This document shows, in pieces, positions 8,866 through 20,005 of a DNA stretch of 64,000 bases. Origin of the DNA: Sphingopyxis terrae subsp. terrae NBRC 15098 (lineage in GTDB: Bacteria; Pseudomonadota; Alphaproteobacteria; Sphingomonadales; Sphingomonadaceae); assembly GCF_001610975.1 (NCBI RefSeq), contig NZ_CP013342.1, positions 3,904,640 to 3,968,639 on the forward strand, given 5' to 3'. The translations under genes were made by a program, and so were the position numbers. Under the pieces are notes generated by a model. The model ran no database searches. It saw only the letters and a list, made by a program, of their open reading frames with translations, and was not told the origin of the DNA. Position 1 is the first letter of the stretch; the number at the start of each line of letters is the position of its first letter.

Positions 8866-9723
8866 CTACGCCGCGAGTTGTGCCGAATGTTCTGACGACG
8901 GACAATTGAGAATGGATAACGTATCGACGCCGATGACACCGTCATCCCTGATGTCGTAGTCGTGCTGGAAGGCCTTCACGGCCCTTACGATACCTACGGT
9001 GTAAAGGGTGCCATCTACGGGCTGCGATGGCGAGGCCTCGGTCGTCACCGGCATAGCCAGGTAGCGATGTTCCACGAGCGCCGTCACGATCTGGGGGATC
9101 CGTGGATCCCGGTCGCCTGGATGGATCAGGTCTCCGCTGGCAATCTGCGCGACGTTCTCCTGGGACGCTGCCTTTTGCTGCTGCAGGTAGGTGTCCGCCA
9201 AAGCGCGATACTCAGGGGTATCCGGCGCGAGGCTATCCAGCCACGCATCCACCCGGCCAGCCCGAACCGCTGTGGCCAATCCTGATGCGAGATCTACCTC
9301 AGGGCGAGGATGGGTGTATATGGTGTGGAGCTTCGCTGGATCAGCGACACCGCGAGCCAGCGCGCCTGCGAACATCAGGGCAGCACTGGTCAGGGCAATC
9401 TCGCGCGCTGGGGCGGATAGCTTCGATAATTCCGGGTGAAAATGCACGCGGTCCAGGCCGTGGTCCGCCCGCTTTCCAAGCGCGGCCCTCAATGCCTGCT
9501 CTGCACGCGGCGACCAAATGGCCGCCCAGTCGGCCTTTTCGTAGAACTCGCGGACTTGTGTGTCCTGCGCCTCTGCCTGCAATTCCGCAGCTGGAATGCT
9601 CGGGGGGAGCTCAGAAAGTTCTGATTGAGCCTCAGGTTCCCTTGTTTTGCTTACCTCTGGACCGCTGCAACCGGCAGTCAGCACAAGGACCACCGGAAAA
9701 ATATGTTTTAGTTTCAAAGGCAC
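8866..9723 (-). pseudogene. L,D-transpeptidase-like lipoprotein, truncated by IS
   Basis: The N-terminus MPLKLKHIFPVVLVLTAGCS has a lipobox (LTAG-C). It is followed by a region like the scaffold domain of large L,D-transpeptidases (REFYEKADWAAIWSPRAEQA) and a C-terminal peptidoglycan-binding segment (AVKAFQHDYDIRDDGVIGVDT). Family members then continue into a catalytic YkuD domain with an H...SxGC motif. Here the frame stops at the edge of the IS3-type element, after residue 285, so no catalytic domain is present. The rest is not on the other side of the IS, so material was deleted as well. It could still make a cell-wall-binding lipoprotein, but not an active transpeptidase. Confidence 0.75.
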
Positions 9724-9810
9724 GGGCGGTCATCTTCCAAGCTTGATGGCGTAAGCGCCGATACATCCGTGCTCTACCTCGCCAGTTCAATTGATGCGCT
9801 TATTGGAACC

Positions 9811-11406
<1,596 letters not shown>

Positions 11407-11656
11407 TTACAGACGGCGCAGGTCAAGCCAGCGAAGATGGCAACCTGCGCGCGAGAGCTAATCGGACAACGTCTCAGCCGACCAAGAATTTCGCGATCAG
11501 GTTTCTGGATTCGAAGCCATGCAATGGCCCACTGAGCAGACTGATAATGCCTGGTGGTCGTTAATGGAAGGCGATGGCATAGCTTGCCAACGCAGCGCCT
11601 GCCTGAGATGCGGAATACGACAACTCGCCTCGTAAGATCGCCGATCCTTCCCATGC

Positions 11657-12503
11657 ATGGATGCCCGGAGGCGCAACCTAGTTCCGATCATCATTGCCGC
11701 AATACTACTGGGCGCTTGTGACCGCCGCGAAGATGCTCAGGACGGCAGCAGCTCACCGGCAGTGGATGTCGTGCCTTCGGGCTCACCGACTGGTGTGCCC
11801 GCGAAGCGCACGGATGTTGGGCAGCCCGATCCTGTCGCTTTCCTGCCCCTCAGGGGAGAACCGGTTGCGGATCAATGTGCCCGGCTTCAAACCGATCGGC
11901 AGCGAAGAGCGCCTGTCATTCGGCAGTGGCGGGGAAGTGGAAGCGCTTGTGGCCGATGTCCGCGGCGATCGCCGGCTCGGCGGGGTCAGTGCGGTGGGAG
12001 CGGTCCCGGCCAACCTCGCGGCGCTGTTGGGCGGCCCGGTCTCGGCCAGCTATGGCGCCCAGACCAGCGGCCCCCACCCTCCTGTACCCGAAGCGCTTGT
12101 CGGGTCGTTCGTTGCTGCCTGTCGCGGCAAGGCACTTGCCGAGACGCCGCGCGCGGGATTGCCAGAGCGCCCGGTCAGTCCCTGCCGCGTTCAGGACGGC
12201 CGGGAACTTGCGGCGCAGCGCCTGCGCGCGGTCGGGACAGAACCCTTCTGGGGTGCGCGGATCGAAGGCCGCTGCGTCACCTATTCCCACCCGGAGGACC
12301 AGCAAGGCACGCGCGTCTGGACCCGGTTCACGCCAATACCGCATGGCGGGGTGTGGAGCGGCGCGCTTGGCGGGCGCCAGTTCGAACTGCGGACCCGTGC
12401 CGCGCCCGGCTGTTCCGACGGCATGTCAGACAAGACCTACCCAGTTGCCGTGGAGCTTCTGGTACATGGCGAAAGGCGGAACGGCTGCGCCGAGCCGATG
12501 TGA
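11657..12503 (+). pseudogene. Frameshifted lipoprotein (COG3650-like)
   Basis: The 5' part encodes a lipoprotein signal (LVPIIIAAILLGAC, then DRRED). The C-terminal homology is in a different frame: VGTEPFWGARIEGRCVTY and FTPIPHGGVWSG resemble the C-terminal block of predicted COG3650-type lipoproteins. The two halves join only if one frameshift is assumed around 11840-11880. The second frame alone starts with a peptide that is a shadow of the signal sequence, so it is not an independent gene. It is either a true inactivating shift or a sequencing error. Confidence 0.6.
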
Positions 12504-12889
12504 GGTCGGATTGCTGGTTCAAAAAGCATAATCGCGCAAAAAACGGTTCACCGGACCAGGTCCAGGAACCGCTTTGAAAGTCAGGAACACGCAGCGCTAA
12601 CGCCACGAGCCCTTAGGGTCGCACTTTCCCGCTTACAACCTATTTCGATTCGCAATTGTATGGATTCGAGAAGTGCAGAAAGGTCGGATGATGTCCCACG
12701 GGGTGGTTTAGCTGGGGTTGAGGTGGTCACCGTGATTTCGGGATAGGTTTAGGTTGGCAGACTCGAACCTGAAGGAAGGAACCACCATGACCGATCAGCG
12801 TATTCCCTATCTACTCGATAGGGTGTTTAGTTGCAAACCATTTTGAGCACCGGAGCGCCGGATTGCACGGAGCCAGTGACAAAGCGTTT
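12504..12889. other. Intergenic region with a probable IS remnant
   Basis: No intact gene. Around 12700-12840 there is a leader-like stretch ending in GGAAGGAACCACC and an ATG that opens a 19-codon frame (MTDQRIPYLLDRVFSC...). This looks like the 5' end of a transposase cut off by an older deletion. No inverted repeats could be assigned. The rest holds nothing recognisable. Confidence 0.35.
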
Positions 12890-13693
12890 TCAGATCATGC
12901 CGGCGGCGTAGACAACCAGCCAGGCGGCCGGAAGCAGCAGCAGCTGGGCGAGAAGCGTGCCTGCCACCCGGCTAAGCGAAAGCCAGACGATGGTCCGGCG
13001 AAACCGGGCCTCATCGACAGATCCCGCGACGACATCGTCGGTCATGACCGAAAGCTGGGGATCGATGAGGACAAACAGAAGCAGTGTCGCGACACCATTC
13101 ACGATCGCTGAGAGCTGAGAAGCGGTAACGCGGTATTCGGGATAGAGGTAGCCAGCGTAGAGGGAGGCGATCACTCCGACGGTCAGCAGGGGCTGGGCGA
13201 GGACGTTCAGCCCGATCACCTTCATCGGCAGCCCGCCGACCTTCCGCAGCCCCGAGACATTTTCCCGCGCGGGAACAGTGCTTGTCCGGCGGATATAGCC
13301 CAGTCCGCCTTTCGAAAAGGCGTGCAGCAGCAGACGCCCCATTGACCTGTGCTCCTGGAAGTGGCCGATTGCGCTGCAAAACCAGCGCTGGACAGTCGGG
13401 ACCATGAGCGCACCAACAACGGCAGCGGCGGTCGCCGACAGCAAGATGATCCTGAATTCCCAGAGCAGGTGCTCGCCGGCCCCCGTTGCCAGCGCATTCT
13501 CGATTCGCTTGGCGAGAAACGGGCCAAGAAAGCTGTTGGACAATCGCGACACGAGGACGAGGACATTAAAAAGGGCGAACGATATCGCGATGCGCCTCGT
13601 CCTGACCCCCGCAATCCGGGCCGCGTAGGCAAGCGCGCCGATAAGATGGATGCTGAAGGTGAGCAGGCAGATCAATACCAGCTGGTTGTCCAT
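12890..13693 (-). CDS. Amj-like lipid II flippase family membrane protein
   Basis: A 267-residue polytopic protein with about six hydrophobic segments (LVLICLLTFSIHLIGALAYA, ISFALFNVLVLVSRL, IILLSATAAAVVGALMV, LTVGVIASLYAGYLY, LLLFVLIDP, LLAQLLLLPAAWLVV). The N-terminal block IGALAYAARIAGVRTRRIA and the SNSFLGPFLAKRIEN block match the Amj (DUF2837) family, which can replace MurJ in flipping lipid II. It is divergent from the SLC13 permease gene; one of the proposed Rrf2 operators lies in the shared intergenic region. Why a cell-wall flippase sits beside sulfate genes is unclear. Confidence 0.75.
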   Translation of the reverse strand: MDNQLVLICLLTFSIHLIGALAYAARIAGVRTRRIAISFALFNVLVLVSRLSNSFLGPFLAKRIENALATGAGEHLLWEFRIILLSATAAAVVGALMVPTVQRWFCSAIGHFQEHRSMGRLLLHAFSKGGLGYIRRTSTVPARENVSGLRKVGGLPMKVIGLNVLAQPLLTVGVIASLYAGYLYPEYRVTASQLSAIVNGVATLLLFVLIDPQLSVMTDDVVAGSVDEARFRRTIVWLSLSRVAGTLLAQLLLLPAAWLVVYAAGMI

Positions 13694-13725
13694 GGCCGCA
13701 CGCTCCGACTGCCGACAGGTTATTT

Positions 13726-13742
13726 CCTAGCGGCGCGATAGG
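13726..13742. promoter_or_regulatory. CCTA-N9-TAGG site 1 (candidate Rrf2 operator)
   Basis: CCTAGCGGCGCGATAGG lies between the divergent amj-like and SLC13 genes. The same CCTA-N9-TAGG architecture occurs upstream of the Rrf2 gene and of the sulfate-binding-protein gene. The sharing of spacing and arms across three promoters of one cluster suggests an operator. Binding by the Rrf2 protein is inferred. Confidence 0.55.
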
Positions 13743-13825
13743 TATTAAGAGGAGATCACGACATGTGGCAATTGCTGAGTTGGGACTGAGAACACTGTGA
13801 GGCGGTATAGTCAGCAGGAAATCGA

Positions 13826-15565
13826 ATGAGCTTCGACCAGGGAGCAATTCTTGCCATCCTGCTGGTCATGCTCGTTGCTTATGCGACCGAGCGGTTCCGG
13901 GTCGAGGTCGTTGCACTGTGCGGCCTTGCTGCGGGGTTCGCGACCGGCGTGGTCCCGGTGCAATCGGTGTTCTCGGGCTTTGCGAGTCCGGCAGTCATCA
14001 CCGTCGTCGAGATTCTGCTGGTGGTGGCCGCACTGTCACGAACGCGGATCATCGACGATTTCGCCCGCCGGATCGCCTCGCGGTGGGAAAGTGAAACGGG
14101 CGTGCTTCTCTTTCTGTGCGTGACGGGCGCGACGATCTCCATCTTCATGAACAACATCGGCGCGCTGGCGCTGCTTTTCCCGGTAGCGATTTCAGTCTGC
14201 TCGAGGCTCAACATCGCGCCGGCCAAGGTCTTGATGCCGTTGTCATTCGCAACTCTGCTCGGCGGCATGTGCTCGCTGACCGGAACGCCGGCCAATCTCG
14301 TCGTTAACGAATGGGTGGCGAACGAGACCGGGCGGAATCTAGGGTATTTCGAGCTGGGGCTGGTCGGGGGCCCGCTTGCGGTTATCGGCATCGTGTGGGT
14401 GGCTTTCGCGGGACCGCGCATCTTCGGCCGGTTCACCGACGGTGCAGCCCCTGTGCTCGACGGGGGGCCCAGCGACTTTCTTGCCGAACGCACTGTTCCG
14501 CGTACCAGTCCCCACATCGCAAAACGGGTGCCCGATCTCGAAGCGAGCCTCGGCATCCGGATCCACGGCGTGATGAGGAATGGCGCCCATGTATTCGCTC
14601 GCCGCCCGGACATCGTCCTCGCCTCAGGTGATACGATCCTCATCGAAGGAACCATCGCGCAGATGGAGGAGCTCGAGGAATCGGGCGCTTTCGATGTCGC
14701 GCTCGGCGCGAACCACGAAGCGCTGACTGAAGTCGTAGTCATGCCCGAGAGCCTGCTGCTCGGATCGCGGGTGGAGGATGTAGAAAGCTACGGGACGGGT
14801 GACGTTATCGTCAAGGCGATCGCCAGCCGGCGGGGCCGTGTCGAAGGCCGCTTCGCCGATCTCGCCGTGTCAATGGGCGATGTCATGGTTCTCGGCGGCG
14901 ACCGGGACGCGGTGCGCCGCCTGGCAAGCGAATGCGGGCTGCTGGTTCTTTCGCCCCGCCGCCCGTCGCGTCAGATCCAGCGCGCAGCGGTGCCGGTCGC
15001 GATCTTTACTGCCGGTGTCCTTGCCACTGCCTTCGACTTGCTGCCGACGGAGGTCGCTTTCGGCGCCGTCGTCCTGGGACTGATCGTCACCGGAAGTCTG
15101 AATCTGCGCAATGCCCTGCAGGATCTCAACTGGGGCATTGTCCTGTTGCTCGCCGCGATGATCCCTTTGGGACTCGCCGTCGAGGAGACGGGTGCCGCGC
15201 GCCTCATCGCGAACGAGATCGCGGGATATTTGCCCACGGGGCAGCCGCTGGTCGTCGTCCTCGCTGTCCTGACGCTTGCTGTCGTTGTCACGCCCTTCAT
15301 CGATAACGTGTCCACCGCGATCGTGCTCAGTCCGATCGCAGCGGGTCTAGCGACCCGCACGGGCACGCCGGTCGAACCGCTGCTCATCGCTGTAGCGATC
15401 GGCGCATCGCTCGATTTCCTTACTCCGTTCGGTCATCACAACAACGCGGTCGTGATGGGCGCCGGCGGCTATCGCTTCCTGGACTTCTCGAGATTGGGAG
15501 CGCCGCTGACCGGGCTTTGCCTGCTAACGGCTGCGCTAGCGTTTGCATGGCTGCTCGCGGCCTGA
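13826..15565 (+). CDS. SLC13/DASS-family permease with RCK_C domains
   Basis: A 579-residue inner-membrane anion transporter. The halves carry the repeated family motifs (FMNNIGALALLFPVAIS with LTGTPANLVVN; VTPFIDNVSTAIVLSPIAAGL with LDFLTPFGHHNNAVVMG). A cytosolic insert between them (about residues 215-370) contains two TrkA-C/RCK_C-like domains (GDTILIEGTIAQMEEL; GDVMVLGGDRDAVRRLA). Such proteins transport sulfate, dicarboxylates or other anions. The setting beside cysTWA and an Rrf2 regulator favours sulfate. It is the first gene of the cluster, and a candidate operator lies upstream. Confidence 0.88.
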   Translation: MSFDQGAILAILLVMLVAYATERFRVEVVALCGLAAGFATGVVPVQSVFSGFASPAVITVVEILLVVAALSRTRIIDDFARRIASRWESETGVLLFLCVTGATISIFMNNIGALALLFPVAISVCSRLNIAPAKVLMPLSFATLLGGMCSLTGTPANLVVNEWVANETGRNLGYFELGLVGGPLAVIGIVWVAFAGPRIFGRFTDGAAPVLDGGPSDFLAERTVPRTSPHIAKRVPDLEASLGIRIHGVMRNGAHVFARRPDIVLASGDTILIEGTIAQMEELEESGAFDVALGANHEALTEVVVMPESLLLGSRVEDVESYGTGDVIVKAIASRRGRVEGRFADLAVSMGDVMVLGGDRDAVRRLASECGLLVLSPRRPSRQIQRAAVPVAIFTAGVLATAFDLLPTEVAFGAVVLGLIVTGSLNLRNALQDLNWGIVLLLAAMIPLGLAVEETGAARLIANEIAGYLPTGQPLVVVLAVLTLAVVVTPFIDNVSTAIVLSPIAAGLATRTGTPVEPLLIAVAIGASLDFLTPFGHHNNAVVMGAGGYRFLDFSRLGAPLTGLCLLTAALAFAWLLAA

Positions 15566-15597
15566 CCCTTGCAAGAAATGCTGCTGCTCGCTAAATG

Positions 15598-15614
15598 CCT
15601 ACTTATGCAATAGG
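15598..15614. promoter_or_regulatory. CCTA-N9-TAGG site 2 (candidate autoregulatory operator)
   Basis: CCTACTTATGCAATAGG ends eight bases before the ATG of the Rrf2 gene, so bound protein would cover its ribosome-binding and promoter region. It shares CCTAnTTAnnCnnTAGG with site 3 in front of the sulfate-binding-protein gene. This suggests autorepression; binding has not been shown. Confidence 0.6.
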
Positions 15615-15622
15615 GAACTTCG

Positions 15623-16081
15623 ATGATCTCGAATAAGGCCAGATATGCCTTCAGGGCCTTGCTCACGATAGCAGCGGCACCCGAGGGCGAAGCCATGACC
15701 AGCTCCGAGATTTCGCGCCGCTACAACATTCCGCACAAGTTTCTCGAGCAGATCCTGCTCGACCTGAAAAAGGCAGGCATTCTCGAGAGCCGCCGGGGCA
15801 AGAGTGGCGGTTACGTGATGCTCCGTCCCGCAGATACGGTCAGTTTCGGCGAGGTTCTGAGGATCTTCGAGGGTCCGCTGGCGCCTCTCCCCTGCCTTTC
15901 GCGGCAATCCTACCGGCGCTGCGAGGATTGCGTCAGCGAAGCCCACTGCGAGATCCGGCGCGAGTTTGGACGGTCCTACGATGCCAGCCGGCGGGTGCTC
16001 GACGCACGGACTATCGGCGATGCGCTCGCGAACACGCCGTTTGGCTCGCCCGTGCCGCTCGAGGAGCGCCGCACCGCTTAG
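15623..16081 (+). CDS. Rrf2-family transcriptional regulator
   Basis: A 152-residue Rrf2 protein. The N-terminal winged helix (KARYAFRALLTIAAAP ... SSEISRRYNIPHKFLEQILLDL, then GILESRRGKSGGYVML) is complete. The C-terminal part carries Cys at about 91, 100, 103 and 109 (PCLS ... RRCEDCVSEAHCE), similar to the three-Cys Fe-S ligand region of IscR-type members but with a CxxC. It may sense Fe-S status or cysteine/sulfide. It lies between the SLC13 permease and the sulfate ABC operon, and candidate operators in front of itself, sbp and the SLC13 gene suggest that it controls the whole cluster. Confidence 0.9.
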   Translation: MISNKARYAFRALLTIAAAPEGEAMTSSEISRRYNIPHKFLEQILLDLKKAGILESRRGKSGGYVMLRPADTVSFGEVLRIFEGPLAPLPCLSRQSYRRCEDCVSEAHCEIRREFGRSYDASRRVLDARTIGDALANTPFGSPVPLEERRTA

Positions 16082-16108
16082 CACCTCTATTCAATTTTGT
16101 TGCATATC

Positions 16109-16125
16109 CCTAGTTACCCGGTAGG
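16109..16125. promoter_or_regulatory. CCTA-N9-TAGG site 3 upstream of the sulfate ABC operon
   Basis: CCTAGTTACCCGGTAGG lies 59 bp before the sbp start, within the probable promoter of the sbp-cysTWA operon. It agrees with site 2 at 12 of 17 positions, including both four-base arms and the internal TTA. Confidence 0.6.
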
Positions 16126-16184
16126 CTTTATCGGGAGTTGATTCGGACGGTGCGCTGGCGCCGGCCTCTGACAGGGAGAATGCA

Positions 16185-17240
16185 ATGATGAAGACTTTCC
16201 CGAGATGGCGCTCAGGAGCGCTGGGGGTACTGCTCGGCGGCGCCGTTCTGGCGCTGGCTGCGTGTTCGCAGGACAGGGCAAGTGGGGATGGTGATGCCGC
16301 GACCGGGACTGTCGAACTCCTCAACGTCTCCTACGACCCTACCCGTGAACTTTACGAAGAGATCAATCCCAGGTTCGCCGCGCAGTGGAAAGAGCAGACG
16401 GGGCAGGATCTGAAGATCAACATGAGTCACGGCGGGGCGGGTAAGCAGGCGCGCGCGGTCATCGACGGTCTCGATGCCGACGTGGTGACCCTCGCGCTCG
16501 CCTATGACATCGACGAGATTGCCGCGAAGACCGACGCGCTGAGCGAAGGCTGGCAACAGCGCCTGCCGAACAACAGCGCGCCATATACCTCGACCATCGT
16601 CTTCCTGGTCCGCGACGGCAATCCCAAAGACATCAGGGATTGGGATGATCTCGTAAAGCCGGGTGTCAGTGTCATTACGCCGAACCCGAAAACGAGCGGG
16701 GGCGCGCGGTGGAATTTCCTCGCTGCCTGGGCCTACGCAGAGCAGAAATACGGGTCCGATGGGGCGGCGCAGGAATTCGTAACGAAGCTCTTCGGGAATG
16801 TGCCGGTCCTCGACAGCGGCGCGCGCGGATCGACCACGACCTTCGCGGAACGCGGGATCGGTGACGTTCTGCTGGCCTGGGAAAACGAAGCCTTCCTCGC
16901 CCAGAAGGAACTTGGCGAAGACAAGTTCGACATCGTCGTTCCGTCCGTTTCTATCCTCGCCGAACCGCCGGTTACTGTCCTCGACGGCAACGCCCGCCGA
17001 CATGGCACTTCGGAAGTCGCAGAAGCCTACCTGCGCTATCTCTACACGCCCGAAGCCCAGGACATCATCGGCAGGAATTTCTACCGGCCGACGGGAGAGG
17101 CCGCGAAGAAGAAGTACGCCTCGGTCTTCCCGCAAGTGAACCTGGTCACCATCGACGGCGAATTCGGTGGCTGGCAGGCGGCACAGAAGCGCTTCTTCAA
17201 CGATGGCGGCGTCTTCGACAAAATCTACGCGCCGAGATAA
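16185..17240 (+). CDS. sbp: Sulfate/thiosulfate ABC transporter substrate-binding protein
   Basis: A 351-residue sulfate-binding protein (CysP/Sbp family). The N-terminus ends in a lipobox-like LALAAC, so it may be membrane-anchored rather than freely periplasmic. Family blocks: [37 protein letters not shown] (oxyanion-binding), [33 protein letters not shown] and [20 protein letters not shown]. It is the first gene of an operon with cysT, cysW, cysA and yezD (gaps of 4 bp, then overlaps). It delivers sulfate to the CysTW permease. Confidence 0.95.
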   Translation: MMKTFPRWRSGALGVLLGGAVLALAACSQDRASGDGDAATGTVELLNVSYDPTRELYEEINPRFAAQWKEQTGQDLKINMSHGGAGKQARAVIDGLDADVVTLALAYDIDEIAAKTDALSEGWQQRLPNNSAPYTSTIVFLVRDGNPKDIRDWDDLVKPGVSVITPNPKTSGGARWNFLAAWAYAEQKYGSDGAAQEFVTKLFGNVPVLDSGARGSTTTFAERGIGDVLLAWENEAFLAQKELGEDKFDIVVPSVSILAEPPVTVLDGNARRHGTSEVAEAYLRYLYTPEAQDIIGRNFYRPTGEAAKKKYASVFPQVNLVTIDGEFGGWQAAQKRFFNDGGVFDKIYAPR

Positions 17241-17244
17241 GCTC

Positions 17245-18126
17245 ATGGAGATCGCATTGAGCAGTCCACTGCAGATGCCGGTCGCTCGCAACACGCGGCG
17301 AACCAGGCGCCCCAGATCCATCATCCCGGGCTTCGGCCTGACCATGGGGCTGACGCTCGTCTGGCTGTCGCTGATCGTGCTGATCCCGCTCAGCACGGTC
17401 TTCATCCGCGCGGCCGGAATGGGACTTTCCGACTTTCTGGCGGTTGGCTTTTCCGACCGCGCGATGGCGGCCTACAAAGTGAGCTTCGGAACTGCCTTTG
17501 CGGCGGCTCTCATCAACGCGGTGTTCGGCACGCTGGTCGCGTGGGTCTTCGTCCGCTACCAGTTTCCGGGTAAGCGCGTCTTCGATGCACTGATCGACCT
17601 CCCCTTTGCCCTGCCGACGGCCGTGGCCGGCATCGCACTCACCGCGATCTACGCCGGCAACGGCTGGGTCGGGCAGTTCCTCGAGCCGATCGGCATAAAG
17701 GTCGCCTACAACCCTGTCGGGATCACGATCGCGCTGATCTTTATCGGTCTGCCATTTATCGTCCGCTCCGTTGAGCCGGTCCTGGCCGACATCAGCTCCG
17801 AATCCGAAGAGGCGGCGCTGTCGCTCGGCGCAACCCCGGTTCAGGTCTTCGTGCGAGTCATCCTCCCGGCCATCCTGCCCGCGCTCCTGACCGGTTTTGC
17901 CCTCGCTCTGGCCCGCGGCGTGGGAGAATACGGCTCGGTGATCTTCATCGCCGGCAACATGCCGTTCAAATCCGAGATCGCGCCGCTGCTCATCGTCACC
18001 CAACTCGAACAATATGACTATGCCGGCGCGACGGCGATCGCCGTGGTTATGCTGCTCATCTCCTTTGCGATGCTGCTGTTCATCAACCTGGTCCAGGCGT
18101 GGAGCCGCAGGAAGGTGGAGACATGA
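17245..18126 (+). CDS. cysT: Sulfate ABC transporter permease CysT (CysU)
   Basis: A 293-residue permease with six predicted membrane segments. The EAA cytoplasmic loop that contacts CysA is clear ([20 protein letters not shown]). [14 protein letters not shown] and [14 protein letters not shown] are signatures of CysT. The ATG is four bases after the sbp stop, and the gene overlaps cysW by four bases (ATGA), implying translational coupling. With CysW it forms the channel of the sulfate importer. Confidence 0.95.
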   Translation: MEIALSSPLQMPVARNTRRTRRPRSIIPGFGLTMGLTLVWLSLIVLIPLSTVFIRAAGMGLSDFLAVGFSDRAMAAYKVSFGTAFAAALINAVFGTLVAWVFVRYQFPGKRVFDALIDLPFALPTAVAGIALTAIYAGNGWVGQFLEPIGIKVAYNPVGITIALIFIGLPFIVRSVEPVLADISSESEEAALSLGATPVQVFVRVILPAILPALLTGFALALARGVGEYGSVIFIAGNMPFKSEIAPLLIVTQLEQYDYAGATAIAVVMLLISFAMLLFINLVQAWSRRKVET

Positions 18127-18956
18127 ACATCTTCCGCAACCGGGCCAAGAGCCCGCTCATCCTCACGGCCGTGGCGCTGGCGTTTCTTGCGGTGTTCGTC
18201 CTGCTTCCGCTTGTCACGGTCTTCGTCGAAGCGCTCTCCAAGGGCGTCGCGGCCTATGGCGATGCCCTCACCGAACCCGATGCGCTGTCCGCCATCCGGC
18301 TGACGCTGATCGTGGCCGCTATAAGCGTGCCCCTCAATATCGTGTTCGGGGTTGTTGCGGCCTGGGCGATCGCCAAGTTCGATTTTCCCGGCAAGAGCGT
18401 GCTCATCACCTTCATCGATCTGCCCTTCTCGGTGTCGCCTGTTGTGGCTGGTCTTGTGTATGTGCTGCTGTTCGGGATGCAGGGCTGGCTCGGGCCCTGG
18501 CTGCGAGAGCATGACATCCAGATCATCTTCGCGGTCCCGGGCATTGTCCTGGCAACCGTCTTCGTGACCTTCCCCTTCGTGGCTCGCGAACTGATCCCGT
18601 TGATGCAGGAACAGGGGCGCGACGACGAGGAGGCGGCGCTCTCGCTTGGAGCGAGCGGCTTCCAGACATTCCTTCGGGTGACGCTGCCCAATATCCGCTG
18701 GGGCCTGCTTTACGGCGTCCTGCTGTGCAACGCACGCGCGATGGGCGAGTTCGGCGCGGTCTCGGTGGTCTCAGGGCATTTGCGCGGACTGACCAACACC
18801 ATGCCACTGCATGTCGAGATTCTCTACAACGAGTACAATTTCGTAGCCGCCTTTGCGGTTGCATCGCTGCTGGCCGCGCTAGCGCTGGTGACGCTGGTGC
18901 TCAAATCCATACTCGAATGGCGGTACGGCTATGCACATGGGAGTGCAGGACATTGA
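18123..18956 (+). CDS. cysW: Sulfate ABC transporter permease CysW
   Basis: A 277-residue second permease subunit. It has the CysW-type [19 protein letters not shown], the EAA loop ([21 protein letters not shown]) and [20 protein letters not shown]. The start overlaps the cysT stop, and the stop overlaps the cysA start. It pairs with CysT in the inner membrane. Confidence 0.95.
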   Translation: MNIFRNRAKSPLILTAVALAFLAVFVLLPLVTVFVEALSKGVAAYGDALTEPDALSAIRLTLIVAAISVPLNIVFGVVAAWAIAKFDFPGKSVLITFIDLPFSVSPVVAGLVYVLLFGMQGWLGPWLREHDIQIIFAVPGIVLATVFVTFPFVARELIPLMQEQGRDDEEAALSLGASGFQTFLRVTLPNIRWGLLYGVLLCNARAMGEFGAVSVVSGHLRGLTNTMPLHVEILYNEYNFVAAFAVASLLAALALVTLVLKSILEWRYGYAHGSAGH

Positions 18957-20005
18957 TCACGCTTGGCAATATCTCCAAACGCTTCGGCACATTCGAAGCC
19001 CTGAAGGACATCAACCTCGAAGTCCGGGACGGCGAGTTCCTCGCTCTCCTCGGCCCCTCGGGATCGGGCAAGACGACATTGCTGCGCATCATCGCCGGTC
19101 TTGCCTTTCCCGATGCGGGCCGGGTCGCTTTCAATGGCGAAGATGTCACCGATCTCAAGGTTGCCGATCGTAAAGTCGGCTTCGTGTTTCAGCACTACGC
19201 ATTGTTCAAGCATATGAGCATTGCCGATAACGTGGGCTTCGGCCTCTCGGTTAGGCCGCGGTCCGCGCGACCATCAAAGGCCGATATCCGTGCCCGGGCC
19301 GAAGAATTGCTCGATCTTGTCCAGCTCTCCGGGCTCGGCGATCGGTATCCCACCCAGCTTTCGGGCGGTCAGCGGCAGCGGGTTGCGCTGGCCCGGGCGC
19401 TAGCGGTCCAGCCCCAGTTGCTGCTGCTCGATGAGCCCTTCGGAGCGCTCGATGCCAAAGTCCGCAAGGAACTGCGGCGTTGGCTGCGCCAACTGCATGA
19501 ACAGATGGGCCTTACCTCCATTTTCGTGACGCACGACCAGGAAGAGGCACTCGAACTCGCGGATCGCGTCGTCGTGATGGATCACGGGGTCATCGAACAG
19601 GTTGGCACACCCGAGGAAGTCTACATGACGCCCGGCAGTCGGTTTGTGTCCGGCTTCGTCGGGGACACCAACAGCCTCCCGGTCACGATCGCGGGGGGAA
19701 CGGCCAAATTCCATGACCGGCCGCTCACACTCGAAACCGGGCTCGTCGCCGATGGACCCGCGAGGCTGGATTTCCGGCCGCACGATGTGACCATCGCCGA
19801 AGATCAGGCAGGCTGCCTGCCGCTCGTCGTGACCGACGTCTACCGCAGGGGCGGCGAGTGGCGGGTCGAAGGCAGCGTTAGCGGGTGTTCGCAGGTGCTC
19901 GAGGTAGATCTCGATGCGACCGGCCCAGCTCCCCAACCCGGGCAACGCCTTGCCTTGCGGATCACGCGGGGGCGCCTGTTTCCGACCGATGGAGTTCAGC
20001 CATGA
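18953..20005 (+). CDS. cysA: Sulfate ABC transporter ATP-binding protein CysA
   Basis: A 350-residue ATPase. Walker [10 protein letters not shown]-loop [10 protein letters not shown], signature [15 protein letters not shown], Walker [13 protein letters not shown] and H-loop FVTHDQEEA are all present. They are followed by a C-terminal regulatory domain typical of CysA ([10 protein letters not shown]). The start is a TTG that overlaps the cysW stop (TTGA) with GGGAG upstream; the longer frame upstream is an out-of-frame shadow of cysW. It drives sulfate import by ATP hydrolysis. Confidence 0.95.
   Translation: MITLGNISKRFGTFEALKDINLEVRDGEFLALLGPSGSGKTTLLRIIAGLAFPDAGRVAFNGEDVTDLKVADRKVGFVFQHYALFKHMSIADNVGFGLSVRPRSARPSKADIRARAEELLDLVQLSGLGDRYPTQLSGGQRQRVALARALAVQPQLLLLDEPFGALDAKVRKELRRWLRQLHEQMGLTSIFVTHDQEEALELADRVVVMDHGVIEQVGTPEEVYMTPGSRFVSGFVGDTNSLPVTIAGGTAKFHDRPLTLETGLVADGPARLDFRPHDVTIAEDQAGCLPLVVTDVYRRGGEWRVEGSVSGCSQVLEVDLDATGPAPQPGQRLALRITRGRLFPTDGVQP

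Larger units (their letters stand above)
7420..8868 (+). mobile_element. IS3-type insertion sequence (orfA + orfB)
   Basis: A two-gene element of about 1.45 kb. The left end (TGATTTAAGGAGGGTTTGGG) and the inverted right end (TAGATTAGCGGAGTGCGGG) are similar but need a short gap, so the boundaries are approximate. The right end coincides with the point where an L,D-transpeptidase-like gene loses its reading frame, which supports the boundary. No clear target duplication is seen. The two reading frames overlap with an A7 run just before the junction, typical of IS3 programmed frameshifting. Confidence 0.75.

Noticed and set aside
16212..17405. A 397-residue minus-strand frame opposite the sulfate-binding protein
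   Set aside because: Antisense shadow; the plus strand encodes a canonical CysP/Sbp protein in an operon.
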